64,000 bases of DNA from an uncultured Roseburia sp. (GCA_910577925.1 CAJTOI010000006.1:116221-180220); one strand, 5' to 3'; counted from the first letter of the stretch, positions 33,187 to 42,586 are shown. Numbers and translations: made by a program. Notes: generated by a model not told the origin, from the sequence alone.

Positions 33187-34281
33187 CTATTCGATTACCA
33201 GGTCTTCCCAGTCATCCACCGGCACAAAACCGATGTAAGTCTTACCCGTATTCAGTGTGATCTCCTCGCCTGTCACGTTATTGTAGTAGCGCGTCGGAGA
33301 GGTCATATCACTCTTTTCCCATCTCACATAGACTGCCTTGCCGTTTGTCACATAGTAACCGTATCCGGTGCTCACACAGTCAAAGATACAATAGCCGTGC
33401 TCGTCATACTGCGTGAAGCCGCAGCTCTGAATCAGAAGATTCTTAAAGCAGAGCTGTGCGTTGTCATTGCCCGGGTCCACATGCGCTTTTCCGTACTCGG
33501 AATAGTAATACAGCCCGTCGTCTGCATTGTACTCTAAGAAGGAACCGTTATGCGGGAACGGCAGATCGATCGTCGTCGCATCAATCACCTCCGCCTCATC
33601 CGAGAGATCCACCGGACTGTTCTCGTCGGCAAACTGATAATGCGCTCCCGGATAGTAAGAGTTGTACTCCTTTTCCACGCTGCTGTTTGCAAAATTCTTC
33701 TCCATATCGCCGGGCAGGATATACTCGGTATACTCTCTGGACTTTCCGTTGTCCACGCGGGAGAAGGTTCCGCTGAAATTATTCACGGACGGCTCAGCGA
33801 TATACTCGTTTATGTAGAACGGTCCGCCGTCATGGCAGAGAATCGCGTTCCACTCCGCAGAGAGAATCACGTTCGTCGGACGCACGCTTCGAATACTTCC
33901 GATCTGATCCACGCTCTCGTAATCCTTATACAGCGCCATAAATCTGGTAATGCGCCCGTTCATCGTACTGTTCATCATCTCATAGACAATGTCCGCCTTT
34001 GACAATCCGTAATGCGGCAGTGCGATCGACTCGTTGTCCACCATAGCGGCGATCGGACGCTGATTTTTAAGTTCCTCGCTGATTAACTCATTTGTAAGCT
34101 CACTGCGGTACATCCCATCGGGCAGCACCTCCGCCTCCACAATCTCAGCCTCCTCCGTCTCTGTCCCTGCGGTTTCCTCCGTCACTTCCGTGGATACCGC
34201 CTCGTCTTCTTTGTTCCCGCAGGCCGCAAGTGAAATACTCAGCGCAAATGCAGCCAGCAGAATTACTTTTTTTCTTTTCAC
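33187..34281 (-). CDS. DUF3048 (YerB-like) lipoprotein
   Basis: The 364-residue protein has a lipoprotein signal with lipobox LAAC (Cys21), a short acidic Thr/Glu linker and two DUF3048 domains. Conserved segments are RPIAAMVDNES, LSKADIVYEM and DQIGSIRSVRP. The protein is anchored outside the membrane; its molecular function is unknown. The start is a GTG at 34281 with GAGAGGT upstream. A strong promoter and a hairpin-rich leader lie upstream at 34322-34407. Confidence 0.85.
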   Translation of the reverse strand: MKRKKVILLAAFALSISLAACGNKEDEAVSTEVTEETAGTETEEAEIVEAEVLPDGMYRSELTNELISEELKNQRPIAAMVDNESIALPHYGLSKADIVYEMMNSTMNGRITRFMALYKDYESVDQIGSIRSVRPTNVILSAEWNAILCHDGGPFYINEYIAEPSVNNFSGTFSRVDNGKSREYTEYILPGDMEKNFANSSVEKEYNSYYPGAHYQFADENSPVDLSDEAEVIDATTIDLPFPHNGSFLEYNADDGLYYYSEYGKAHVDPGNDNAQLCFKNLLIQSCGFTQYDEHGYCIFDCVSTGYGYYVTNGKAVYVRWEKSDMTSPTRYYNNVTGEEITLNTGKTYIGFVPVDDWEDLVIE

Positions 34282-34321
34282 TGTAAATTACCTCTCATAC
34301 TTTTTTATTCCTACAACATCA

Positions 34322-34407
34322 CAAATTCTCAGCGCATAATTTGTGCTGAGAATTTGCAATCGCTCACGCCAGTGAGATTATTATACCATATCCGCAACCT
34401 GTTTCAA
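34322..34407 (-). promoter_or_regulatory. Promoter and structured leader of the DUF3048 gene
   Basis: On the minus strand TTGAAA (34402-34407), a 16-bp spacer and TATAAT (34380-34385) form a strong promoter. The predicted leader of about 90 nt contains a small CTCAC/GTGAG hairpin near its start. It also contains a perfect 12-bp stem, CAAATTCTCAGC (34322-34333) with GCTGAGAATTTG (34345-34356), around an 11-nt loop. Confidence 0.55.
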
Positions 34408-34425
34408 CTTTTTTTTGACAGGAAG

Positions 34426-37401
34426 CTACTTTTTCTTCCACTTCGCATACAGCGTCTTATTTCCGGTACTTCCCTTCTTTATCTCGGTTATCTTGTTTTT
34501 ATACTTCGAATCGGTGTACCAGCCCTGGAAGGTATATCCTTTTCTGGTAGGATTTTTCAGCTTGATTGTCGATGTCGTGATATAGTATTTCGTCGGATTC
34601 TTGCTGCTGTTCTTCCCCTTGTTCAGGTTGTAGGTAATCGTGTATTTTGTCTTTGCCCACTTCGCGTACAGCGTTTTGTTTCCGGTACTTCCCTTCTTTA
34701 TCTCGGTTATCTTATTCTTGTACTTTGAATCGGTGTACCAGCCTTTGAACGTGTACCCTTTCCTGGTAGGATTTTTCAGCTTAATCGTCGATGTTGTAAT
34801 GTAATAGCTCTTCGGATTTTTGCTGTTGTTTTTTCCGTCGTTCAGCTTATAGGTGATCTTGTATTTCGTTTTCTTCCACTGTGCATACAGCGTGACTGTC
34901 TTTCCCGCGTTTGTGGTCAGCTTGGAACCGTCCGCCTTGTTCGCATAAGTTTTTCCCTTTCCGTTTGCCTTGGTATTCCAGCCCGTAAAGGTATAACCCT
35001 TTTTCTTAAAACCGACGGATGCGAGCTTCGCACCGCTTCCGTATGTCACGCTTCTCGTCTTCATGCTGCCGCTCGTGCTGCCGTTTCCGTTAAACTTCAC
35101 CTTGTAACTGACGCCCGCCCATTTCGCATAAAATGTCTTGTCTCCGGTGCTTCCCTTCTTGACGGAAGTCGCCTTGTTCTTAAACTTCGCGTCCGTATAC
35201 CAGCCCTTAAAGGTATAGCCGGAACGGGTCGGGTTCTTAAGCGTGATCGTTGACGTCGTGATATAATAGCTCGCCGGATTCTTACTGTTATTCTTTCCGC
35301 CGTTCAGCTTATAAGTAATCTTGTATTTCGTCTTTTTCCACTGTGCGTACAGCGTGACTGTCTTTCCCGCAGTCTTGGTCAGTTTGGAACCGTCCGCCTT
35401 ATTCGCGCACTCCTTGCCGCTTCCGTCCGCTTTCGTGTTCCATCCCGTAAACGTGTAGCCTTTTTTCTTGAACGCATTGGCCGTGAGCTTCGTACCGCTT
35501 CCGTACATCATATTCTGGCTCTTCATGCTGCCGCTCGTACTGCCGTTCCCGTTGAATTTCACCTTAAAGATCACACTGATCCCCTTGGAAACATTGCTGT
35601 CAAGCTGTCCGTCTTTTACCGCTACCGCTTTAATCTCATCATAGGAATACGCCTCAAACGGCCCATAATATTTAAAAGACTTCGTGGCCGCAGGCGACGG
35701 CGTCGACCCGTCTAACGTATAATAGATCGTTGCCCCCGGAGTCGCGCATTCCATCTTAACCTTGAACTCATAATCGATAAAATCAACGTCAACCGTCGGC
35801 TGTGCTGCCCTTGCGCTGATCGCGGGCCAGGTTCCGACCGACGTATTCGAAGAACCGGTATCCAACGTACACGGCGGAAGATATCCGCTCCAAAGGCTCT
35901 CCTCCGCATGGCTGGCCGCATTCGCTGGGCTGTCCGAATCGTAATAATCATCGCTACGCCCGTAATACGCGTAGTAAACTTTATCCTTGCCGGCGTCATT
36001 CCAGGTCACATCGACGTTGTACCAGGAATCGTTGATGCGGACTTTATTCCACTCATGATTGTAGCTTGTGACTGCAACACAGTCAATTCCCATACCGTTG
36101 CAGAGCATCTCAAGCGCCTGTGCGTAGCCCGCGCAGACAGTCAGATCCGTACAGAACACACTGTACGCCGACTGCGTATACATCGTATCCTCGGCTTTGT
36201 TCTGTTCATCCGCAGGAAGATCGATAAAATCGTAATTGTAATCGACATTCAGCGCAACCGAATCGTGAAGTGATTTGAGTTTTTCCGCGTCCGAGCCGTA
36301 CCTGTTTGCCGCCGCCGTCCATGCGTCTACCGTGCTCTTCACACGCGCCGTAGCCGCTTTTCTGTCGGCGCCTTTTGCGAATGCCGGATAGATCCCCAGC
36401 GCAAGACGGCTGAAACTTCCGACCGTTGACCTCCAGGCGCTTGTGTTCAGGAAATAGTACTGGGGATTGGAAATGCGGAACATCCGCGCTACCTCATAGG
36501 CCTCATCCCAGCTTAAAATTCCGGTCATCACATACTCCGTCATATAATAGGTATCACCCTGATAGTCAAAACCGTCAATATTCTCCGTGCCCGTCAGATA
36601 GGAAAGACACATCTCGTCGAGATCGTCCCATATTTCCCGCTCTTCCTCGGACAGCTGATTGTAAAAATAGTTTGTGGAATACTTATCCCACTGCGAATGA
36701 TACGCCGCGGAAGCGCGGATGGAATATTCCGAAGTATCATCCCTCTGATAAATCCGGTCAGCCGATACCTCACCTACCTGTCTGACCTGCAGCGGAAGCA
36801 GGCCTGCAGGAAGATTGTCGGGATCATACGGGTTTTCTTCTTCCTCGGTCTCCTCCGTCTCCTCGGTCTCTTCCGTCTCTTCGGTTTCCTCCGCAGCCTC
36901 CGTCTCCTCGGTTTCTTCCGTTTCCTCGGTCTCCTCCGTCTCTTCCGTCGGCTCGGTTCCTTCCGCATCCTCGGTTTCTTCCGTTTCCTCGGTCGGCTCC
37001 GTTGTCTCGGTATTTTCCGTCGGCTCCGTGCTCTCTGTCGTCACGTCCGGCCCGGTGCTTTCGGTATCTTCGGTGCCTTCCGTACCCTCTGTCATTGCAT
37101 CCGGCCCGACGCTTTCGGTATTCTCCGTTCCTTCCGTGTTCTCCGTCGTCTCATCGGCTCCGGTGCTTCCGGTATTCTCCGTGCTTTCCGTCGGCTCTGT
37201 CGTCTCGCCTGTCTGAGTCTCTTCTTCCGCCGCGGCATCCGGATCTTCCTCTGTCTGTTCCGTCCCTGTATCCTCCGCCGTCACCGCTTCGGTCTGCGCC
37301 GCTGCCTCCGCTGCGGCAGCAGTCACAGCCCCGACATCACAGAAGATTGTACTTATCGTGACCATTACCGCCATGGCCAATGCTACATATCTGTTTTTCA
37401 T
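34426..37401 (-). CDS. Secreted transglutaminase-like protein with TE-rich linker and B-repeats
   Basis: The protein has about 991 residues. After a signal peptide (MKNRYVALAMAVMVTISTIF) comes a Thr/Glu-rich, probably disordered region (about 34-190). A transglutaminase-like domain follows, with a probable Cys-His-Asp triad in VCAGYAQAL (about 420), SYNHEWNKV (about 448) and NVDVTWND (about 463). A chitobiase-C-type beta domain (YYTLDGSTPSP) and then a chain of InlB/Flg_new-type B-repeats (for example KKGYTFTGWNTKADGSGK) run to the end. There is no LPXTG. The ATG at 37401 follows GGGGAGG. It probably acts at the cell surface on proteins or peptides; the substrate is unknown. Confidence 0.8.
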   Translation of the reverse strand: MKNRYVALAMAVMVTISTIFCDVGAVTAAAAEAAAQTEAVTAEDTGTEQTEEDPDAAAEEETQTGETTEPTESTENTGSTGADETTENTEGTENTESVGPDAMTEGTEGTEDTESTGPDVTTESTEPTENTETTEPTEETEETEDAEGTEPTEETEETEETEETEETEAAEETEETEETEETEETEEEENPYDPDNLPAGLLPLQVRQVGEVSADRIYQRDDTSEYSIRASAAYHSQWDKYSTNYFYNQLSEEEREIWDDLDEMCLSYLTGTENIDGFDYQGDTYYMTEYVMTGILSWDEAYEVARMFRISNPQYYFLNTSAWRSTVGSFSRLALGIYPAFAKGADRKAATARVKSTVDAWTAAANRYGSDAEKLKSLHDSVALNVDYNYDFIDLPADEQNKAEDTMYTQSAYSVFCTDLTVCAGYAQALEMLCNGMGIDCVAVTSYNHEWNKVRINDSWYNVDVTWNDAGKDKVYYAYYGRSDDYYDSDSPANAASHAEESLWSGYLPPCTLDTGSSNTSVGTWPAISARAAQPTVDVDFIDYEFKVKMECATPGATIYYTLDGSTPSPAATKSFKYYGPFEAYSYDEIKAVAVKDGQLDSNVSKGISVIFKVKFNGNGSTSGSMKSQNMMYGSGTKLTANAFKKKGYTFTGWNTKADGSGKECANKADGSKLTKTAGKTVTLYAQWKKTKYKITYKLNGGKNNSKNPASYYITTSTITLKNPTRSGYTFKGWYTDAKFKNKATSVKKGSTGDKTFYAKWAGVSYKVKFNGNGSTSGSMKTRSVTYGSGAKLASVGFKKKGYTFTGWNTKANGKGKTYANKADGSKLTTNAGKTVTLYAQWKKTKYKITYKLNDGKNNSKNPKSYYITTSTIKLKNPTRKGYTFKGWYTDSKYKNKITEIKKGSTGNKTLYAKWAKTKYTITYNLNKGKNSSKNPTKYYITTSTIKLKNPTRKGYTFQGWYTDSKYKNKITEIKKGSTGNKTLYAKWKKK

Positions 37402-37462
37402 CTGACCTGCCTCCCCTGTCCGTTTCTTTTCATGCGCCTGTAATCGCGCACTCCATATGCTT

Positions 37463-37491
37463 ATTTTACCACTTCCGGAGAAATCTGTCAT
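37463..37491 (-). promoter_or_regulatory. Candidate promoter of the transglutaminase/B-repeat gene
   Basis: On the minus strand ATGACA (37486-37491), a 17-bp spacer and TAAAAT (37463-37468) lie about 60 bp upstream of the ATG at 37401. Confidence 0.45.
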
Positions 37492-37525
37492 CCGGGTTTT
37501 GTACCGGAATCTGTTTAATACACAC

Positions 37526-37553
37526 AAAAAAAGAGAAAGAGCGCAGGCTCTTC
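37526..37553 (-). terminator. Rho-independent terminator after the LRR-protein gene
   Basis: On the minus strand GGAAGAGC-CTGC-GCTCTTTC forms a compact stem followed by TCTTTTTTT. It lies about 135 bp beyond the stop of the gene at 37689 and just upstream of the next gene's promoter. Confidence 0.65.
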
Positions 37554-37688
37554 CCCCTTTTACGTACAGCGGAACCAGCATGCCAGGTCTCCCCGCCGTC
37601 GCACTACAAGCATAATACATCATCCCGGCTTTCGCAAGAGAAAATTGGAAATTTTTACCGGTTTCCCAATATTTTAGCTTTTTTGCGG

Positions 37689-40448
37689 TTACTTTTTTAC
37701 TTTTACGGTCTTTGTCTTACTCCATGAACCGCGGAAAGTCCCGTCCGCCGTTTTTTTGTAGGCGCGAATCCGCACATAATACGTTTTCCCTCCTTTTAGA
37801 CCGCTTAAGGTTGCCTTTACCGTGCTGTTTTTTTTGATTGTTTTCTGTTTTACATTTTTCTTAAAGCTCTTATCCGTAGAATAGCGGATTTCATATCCGT
37901 CCACGGATTTATCGCGCTTCCACGTCAAAACCGCCTTTTTTGATTTTTTGCTTGTGAGTCCGGCGACGCTTACCTTTTTCGGAACGATTTTAAACGTCAG
38001 CTCCGTCTTCCCTTTGAATGAACCCTTTCCCTTAATCACTGCGGTGGCGATTCCGGGTTTGATATTATTTTTATATGTGACCGTGTAATGGGTGCTTCTC
38101 ACCATCCCGTCCGCTGCGTAAACTTTTGCCTTTACCGCTTTCCCTGTATACGTGTATGTGTCGTCGGCGAGGTCCCACGCCATATTTCGTATCTCACTCG
38201 GCGCACCCGGGTTTTCGAATTTTATCGAAAATTTGACGAAATACCCCCGGTTGATATCGTACTCATAAGTTATCGTATTGGTCGAAAAGTCGGTCAGCGT
38301 CATCACGGATCCCGTCCCGTAGCTGCTCCTGTCGCAGCCCGTCCAGTTTATCGTTCTCGACAGTTCAAATCCCGGCAGCGTTCTCATGTCAAAGACCGTG
38401 CCGTTCTTTACCGTATAGCAGTTCCCCTCATAGCCGATCTGTGATAGCTTTTTATTTTTCCTGATGTCAAGGCAATATAGCCGGTTTCTGTTGCACTGCA
38501 GCAGTTCCAGCCCTGTGCACTTTGAAATGTCCAGCGTCTCAAGGAGGTTATCGGCACACTGCAGCTTTTTGAGATATTTGTTTTCCGTCACCTTCAGCAC
38601 CGAAAGCCGGTTATCCGCACAGTCCAGCCATTCGAGTTTTTTGAGTTTCGAAACATTTAATTCCTGCAGCAGATTATTCCTGCACCAGAGATATTCCAGC
38701 GATTCGGCGCCCGAAATTTTCATTTCGGTTATATGATTGTTGCTGCAATTCAGTCTCTGAAGTTTTTTACAATTTCTGACATCAAGTTCTGTCACATTGC
38801 TGTCATAACAGTAGAGTACCTTTAAAGCCTCACAGCTTTTTGCGGTAAGCGTCATAGGCGCCCGGTTGTTATCGCAGTAAATCTCTTTTACCGCCGGACA
38901 CTCACGCACATCCAGACGTTCCAGCCGGTTTCTGCCGCAGTTTAACGTTTTTAATCCCGCACATCCGAATAATCGAAGCTTTGCAATCTGATTATCGCTG
39001 CATTGGAGGTTCTCTAATTTGGGACAGTTTCTGACTGTCAGTTCCGTCACCTGACCGCTCCCCAATACCACACGTTTCAGCAAAGCGCAGTCACTGACAG
39101 AAAACCGCACAAGTCCCGCCGCTCCGCTTTTATTCCCGCCGCCGCAGTACACCGTCTGCAGCTGCGGCATATTTTTGATATCCAGGCTCGTAAGCTTATC
39201 ATTCAACTTGCAGTTTAACACCTTAAGCCGCGTCAGAGGCTGCAGATTTAAGTGCTCAATCTTTGTGTTATTGCAGTACAGCTCCTCCAGTGCCGCACAC
39301 CCGTCCGTCTGCAGCGATGTCAGCCTCACATTATTTCCGCAGTTTAACACCCGCAGTTTTGTGCAGGCCCCCACATCCAGACGCTCCAGCTTATTGATGC
39401 TCACATCAACGCTTACCAGCGCCGTGCACCCGCCCAAATCCAGACTTGTCAGGGCATTGTCTGCGGTCTCAAGCACCTGCAGAAACGCAAGATCGCTCAC
39501 TGCTATCTTCCTCAGTCCGTTGCCGCCGCACACCAGCGTTTCAAGCCGACTGCACTCACGTACGTCCAGCATGGACAGCCGGTTATATGCGCAGTCGAGC
39601 TTTCGCAGAAAACCGAAAAATTCTACTCCCTCCAGCGATTTTATTTTCTGACTATCACTCCACTTCCTTGCATTTACGTTGATCTCCGTAACTTTTGATA
39701 ATTCTGCCGCGCTCAGAAATCCGTCGTTATCCAAATCAAACCGGAGCACATACGACCGGAAATTTTCATCGGGAAAATTCGTTTCGTCCACCGCAATCCG
39801 GGTCTGTGCGGCGCCTTTGAGCTCCGCCTTTCCCGCAATCTTTTTCCCCGGATTCCGCGGCGCACGCGCGGAATCCTCCTGTGCTTCCTCGGTTTCCTCC
39901 TCGATCTCCGTCGGCTCCTTCTCGGTTTCTTCCTCGGTCTCCGTCGACTCCTTCTTGGTTTCCTCCTCGGTCTCCATCGGCTCTTCCTCCGTCTCCGTCG
40001 GCTCCTTTTCTGTCGCCTCGGTCTCCTCCGGCATTTCTGTCGGTTCCTCTGTTTCTCCCGGTTCCTCCGGCGTTTCAGTCTCCGTCGTGTCCGGTTCCTC
40101 CGGCATTTCCGTCGGCGCCTCTGTTTCTCCCGGTTTCTCGGTCGTTTCGATCTCCGTCGTGTCCGGCTCCTCCGGCGTTTCGGTTCCTTCGGTCTCCGTC
40201 GGCTCCTCCGTTTCTCCCGACTCGGTCTCTCCCGCTTCCTCGTTTTTCTCCGTTTCCTCCGCCTCCAAATCTTCCGCTTCCTCTGTCAGCTCCACAGACT
40301 CCGTTTCCGCCGCGGACTCTGCCGCTTCAACCGCCTCCGTCAGTCTCTGTTCCGCCCCCGCATACGCTGCAAGCGGCTCCGAAAGAACCAGCAGCGCACA
40401 TGCAAACAGCACCGTTCCCATCCGTATTTTCTGTGTGTTTCTCTTCAT
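37689..40448 (-). CDS. Secreted leucine-rich-repeat protein with TE-rich linker and C-terminal Fn3/Ig-like domains
   Basis: The protein has about 919 residues. A signal peptide (MKRNTQKIRMGTVLFACALL) is followed by a Glu/Thr/Pro-rich region to about residue 205. An EF-hand-like loop, DLDNDGFLSAAEL, comes next. Then follow some twenty short LRRs of about 21 residues with a conserved Cys-Asn pattern (LDVRECSRLETLVCGGN type). The C-terminus has an Ig-like repeat (YTVTYKNNIKPGIATAVIKG) and an Fn3-like domain. It is probably a surface adhesin or scaffold. The ATG at 40448 has AGGAG; a TTG at 40451 is one codon earlier. It lies 29 bp downstream of the exported MBL gene. Confidence 0.8.
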   Translation of the reverse strand: MKRNTQKIRMGTVLFACALLVLSEPLAAYAGAEQRLTEAVEAAESAAETESVELTEEAEDLEAEETEKNEEAGETESGETEEPTETEGTETPEEPDTTEIETTEKPGETEAPTEMPEEPDTTETETPEEPGETEEPTEMPEETEATEKEPTETEEEPMETEEETKKESTETEEETEKEPTEIEEETEEAQEDSARAPRNPGKKIAGKAELKGAAQTRIAVDETNFPDENFRSYVLRFDLDNDGFLSAAELSKVTEINVNARKWSDSQKIKSLEGVEFFGFLRKLDCAYNRLSMLDVRECSRLETLVCGGNGLRKIAVSDLAFLQVLETADNALTSLDLGGCTALVSVDVSINKLERLDVGACTKLRVLNCGNNVRLTSLQTDGCAALEELYCNNTKIEHLNLQPLTRLKVLNCKLNDKLTSLDIKNMPQLQTVYCGGGNKSGAAGLVRFSVSDCALLKRVVLGSGQVTELTVRNCPKLENLQCSDNQIAKLRLFGCAGLKTLNCGRNRLERLDVRECPAVKEIYCDNNRAPMTLTAKSCEALKVLYCYDSNVTELDVRNCKKLQRLNCSNNHITEMKISGAESLEYLWCRNNLLQELNVSKLKKLEWLDCADNRLSVLKVTENKYLKKLQCADNLLETLDISKCTGLELLQCNRNRLYCLDIRKNKKLSQIGYEGNCYTVKNGTVFDMRTLPGFELSRTINWTGCDRSSYGTGSVMTLTDFSTNTITYEYDINRGYFVKFSIKFENPGAPSEIRNMAWDLADDTYTYTGKAVKAKVYAADGMVRSTHYTVTYKNNIKPGIATAVIKGKGSFKGKTELTFKIVPKKVSVAGLTSKKSKKAVLTWKRDKSVDGYEIRYSTDKSFKKNVKQKTIKKNSTVKATLSGLKGGKTYYVRIRAYKKTADGTFRGSWSKTKTVKVKK

Positions 40449-40477
40449 CAAGTCTCCTCACCCATCCGCTTTCACTG

Positions 40478-42451
40478 CTATTTCCGAACCATTGTGCCGT
40501 CCGCCCGGCAATAATAACGCTTTCCGTCCAAAACCACATACTTTTTCACATACATCGCACCGTTTTTCCCGAAGTAATAATAGTTTCCTTTTATCTTTAT
40601 CCGCGCATTTGTCCGCATCGCGCCGGTCTTTCCGAAATAATACTTATATTTTCCGATCTTCACACACTTGTTTACCGCAAGCGCTCCCGAGGTGCTCACA
40701 CAATACTTTTTGCCTTTGACAGAGATAAGCTTACTGCCCTTAGACGCTCGGACCATCTTGCCGTTGTTTCCGAAATAATAGTAAGATTTCCCGATCTGCA
40801 CCTTTACGCCGACCCGCATCGCGCCGTCTTTTCCGAAATAATATTTGTCCTTTCCGACAGTTCCGATGCCGTTGACAACCAGGGCGCCGCTTGTTCCGAC
40901 GCAGTACTTTTTCCCTTTAAACTTCACAATTTTCTTGCTGCCGGACGACTTTACCATCTTCCCCTTGCTGTCAAAAATATAATATTTTCCCCTGACTTTC
41001 ACTTTGCAGTTCTTCTGCAGCACGCCGTTCTTCCCCGCATAATATTGGGCGGAACCGATCTTTGCCCGGTCATTCCGCACGATAATGCCGTCGGCCGTCA
41101 CCGCATAATATTTGCTTCCGAGCTTTACACGCTCTGTCTTCCCCTTGCCGTGCAGCCGCAGCCCGTCTTTTCCGAAGTAATACAGCTCCCCGGCAAATTC
41201 CCGGAATCCGACTGTCATATATGCCCGTGTCTTATCCTCGGAAAGCATAAAATGGCGCCATTCCCCGCCGTAATCTTTCCAGTACTTGTATCCTCCGCTC
41301 TCGGAATAATCTCCGTATTCCATACGGCCGCCGGTTCCGAAATAATAATAATGTCCGCTTAAATACTGTACGCCCTTCAACGGTCTTCCGCTGCCGTCAA
41401 AATAGTAGGTGTCTGTTTTCCGGTTCCTGCCGTCCGCTCCGACAAATGTCTGCCATCCCTGAAAGCTTTTCGCCGTCTGCAGGGTCTTTCCCTGATACAT
41501 TTTTACCGTATTGCCGCTCACATGATAAATCATCGTCTGCTCTTCGCTTCCCGCCATATAGCAGACACCGTACTTCGACGCACATGCAAGGCCATCTGCA
41601 AATTCCCATCTCCCGGTAATCCGATTCTCTGTCGTCCAGCCTGTGTTGGAGGCAAAGGAATAAGACGGTGTGACCGCATCCATCAGTTCCTCTATATTCC
41701 CGTTACCCGTTCCGTGGTGCGACAGCTTCATGATATCGCAGTCAAGTACGCTTTTGTCATACCTTTGCAACAGGAAGCGCGCCTCCTCCGCATACATGTC
41801 CCCCGCCGTAAAATATTTTATATTTCCACAGGTCAGTATCGAAACCAGCGAACAGTTATTTTCGTAATAGGACATTTTCTCCGTCTCCGTATCCACATAA
41901 TCATACCGGTTCGGGGTCAGCAACTCCGTGCTCACCGGCCCGATTACCGTTCCCTTCACATCGCCGACCGTAAACGTATCGCCCACATTCAGATATACGA
42001 CCTTACCGCTCGATGCCATAAAGTTTTCGAGCCTTCTGTATTTTCCCGCATTCGAGACCGACAGCGGCGCAAGCTCCGGCGCCGGGAGATACATGGTTTC
42101 GATTTCAATCCCCGCCTTCTCAATCGCCTTAAGCCCCGCAAGCTTATCCTGCGGCAGGGTTCCCACATGGTCTCCGTGCAGATGGCTGAAATAGATGTCC
42201 ACCCTCGTCGCGTCGAGCAGCTTTAACTGCTCGATAATCGCAGGTGCATGATTCCCCGTCCCAATATCCATCAGCAGATATTCGCCCTTTGACTCCACCA
42301 GAACAGAATCCCCCCTGTCCGCATGTCCGAGATACATGGCATAGATATTCATCTCCGGGCCTGCTGCCTGCACCTCATATCTGAGGTTCGCGGTACATGA
42401 CAGCAGCACGGCAGTCAGAAGACATATTTTTATCCAAAAAAGCTTTTTCAT
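40478..42451 (-). CDS. Exported metallo-beta-lactamase-fold enzyme fused to wall-binding-type repeats
   Basis: The protein has about 657 residues. A signal peptide (MKKLFWIKICLLTAVLLSCT) is followed by an MBL domain with YFSHLHGDHVGTLP (HxHxDH), FTAGDMYAEE and MKLSHHGTGNG. The second half consists of glucan/choline-binding-type repeats (KYYFGKDGAMRVG, YYYFGNNGKMVR and similar). The repeats probably hold the enzyme on wall glycans. The substrate is unknown; nuclease-, phosphodiesterase- or ComEC-like activity are options. The ATG at 42451 follows AAAGGAG, and a good promoter is at 42517-42545. Confidence 0.8.
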   Translation of the reverse strand: MKKLFWIKICLLTAVLLSCTANLRYEVQAAGPEMNIYAMYLGHADRGDSVLVESKGEYLLMDIGTGNHAPAIIEQLKLLDATRVDIYFSHLHGDHVGTLPQDKLAGLKAIEKAGIEIETMYLPAPELAPLSVSNAGKYRRLENFMASSGKVVYLNVGDTFTVGDVKGTVIGPVSTELLTPNRYDYVDTETEKMSYYENNCSLVSILTCGNIKYFTAGDMYAEEARFLLQRYDKSVLDCDIMKLSHHGTGNGNIEELMDAVTPSYSFASNTGWTTENRITGRWEFADGLACASKYGVCYMAGSEEQTMIYHVSGNTVKMYQGKTLQTAKSFQGWQTFVGADGRNRKTDTYYFDGSGRPLKGVQYLSGHYYYFGTGGRMEYGDYSESGGYKYWKDYGGEWRHFMLSEDKTRAYMTVGFREFAGELYYFGKDGLRLHGKGKTERVKLGSKYYAVTADGIIVRNDRAKIGSAQYYAGKNGVLQKNCKVKVRGKYYIFDSKGKMVKSSGSKKIVKFKGKKYCVGTSGALVVNGIGTVGKDKYYFGKDGAMRVGVKVQIGKSYYYFGNNGKMVRASKGSKLISVKGKKYCVSTSGALAVNKCVKIGKYKYYFGKTGAMRTNARIKIKGNYYYFGKNGAMYVKKYVVLDGKRYYCRADGTMVRK

Positions 42452-42516
42452 AAAACCGCTCCTTTTTGTCCGACACTTCATTTGTAAGTACTTTCGAGGT
42501 AATTTTCTCCTTATCT

Positions 42517-42545
42517 ATCATACTTCAAATCCCCTGAAACATCAA
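42517..42545 (-). promoter_or_regulatory. Promoter of the MBL-repeat/LRR operon
   Basis: On the minus strand TTGATG (42540-42545), a 17-bp spacer and TATGAT (42517-42522) lie about 70 bp upstream of the ATG at 42451. It directly abuts the terminator-like hairpin of the preceding gene. Confidence 0.55.
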
Positions 42546-42586
42546 TTCCCATCCTGCAATACCGTTCCGGTACTGCGGGATGGGAA
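42546..42586 (-). terminator. Hairpin directly after the YobI-like gene
   Basis: TTCCCATCC (42546-42554) pairs with GGATGGGAA (42578-42586). An inner stem TACCG-TTC-CGGTA makes a long, nearly continuous hairpin 5 bp after the stop. The U-run is weak (TTGATG), and the T-rich bases double as the -35 of the next promoter. Confidence 0.6.

Noticed and set aside
36815..37216. Plus-strand open frame rich in Ser/Val repeats
   Set aside because: It is the complement of the TE-rich linker of the minus-strand transglutaminase protein. The repeat makes all frames open; there is no ribosome site or family similarity.
36837..37320. Tandem short repeats considered as a CRISPR array
   Set aside because: The units are codon-periodic and encode Thr/Glu; there are no spacers of constant length and no cas genes.
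39881..41362. Long plus-strand frame (493 codons, Pro/Ser-rich start)
   Set aside because: It is antisense to the LRR and MBL-repeat genes, has low-complexity composition and no plausible start. It is a shadow of GC-rich codon bias.
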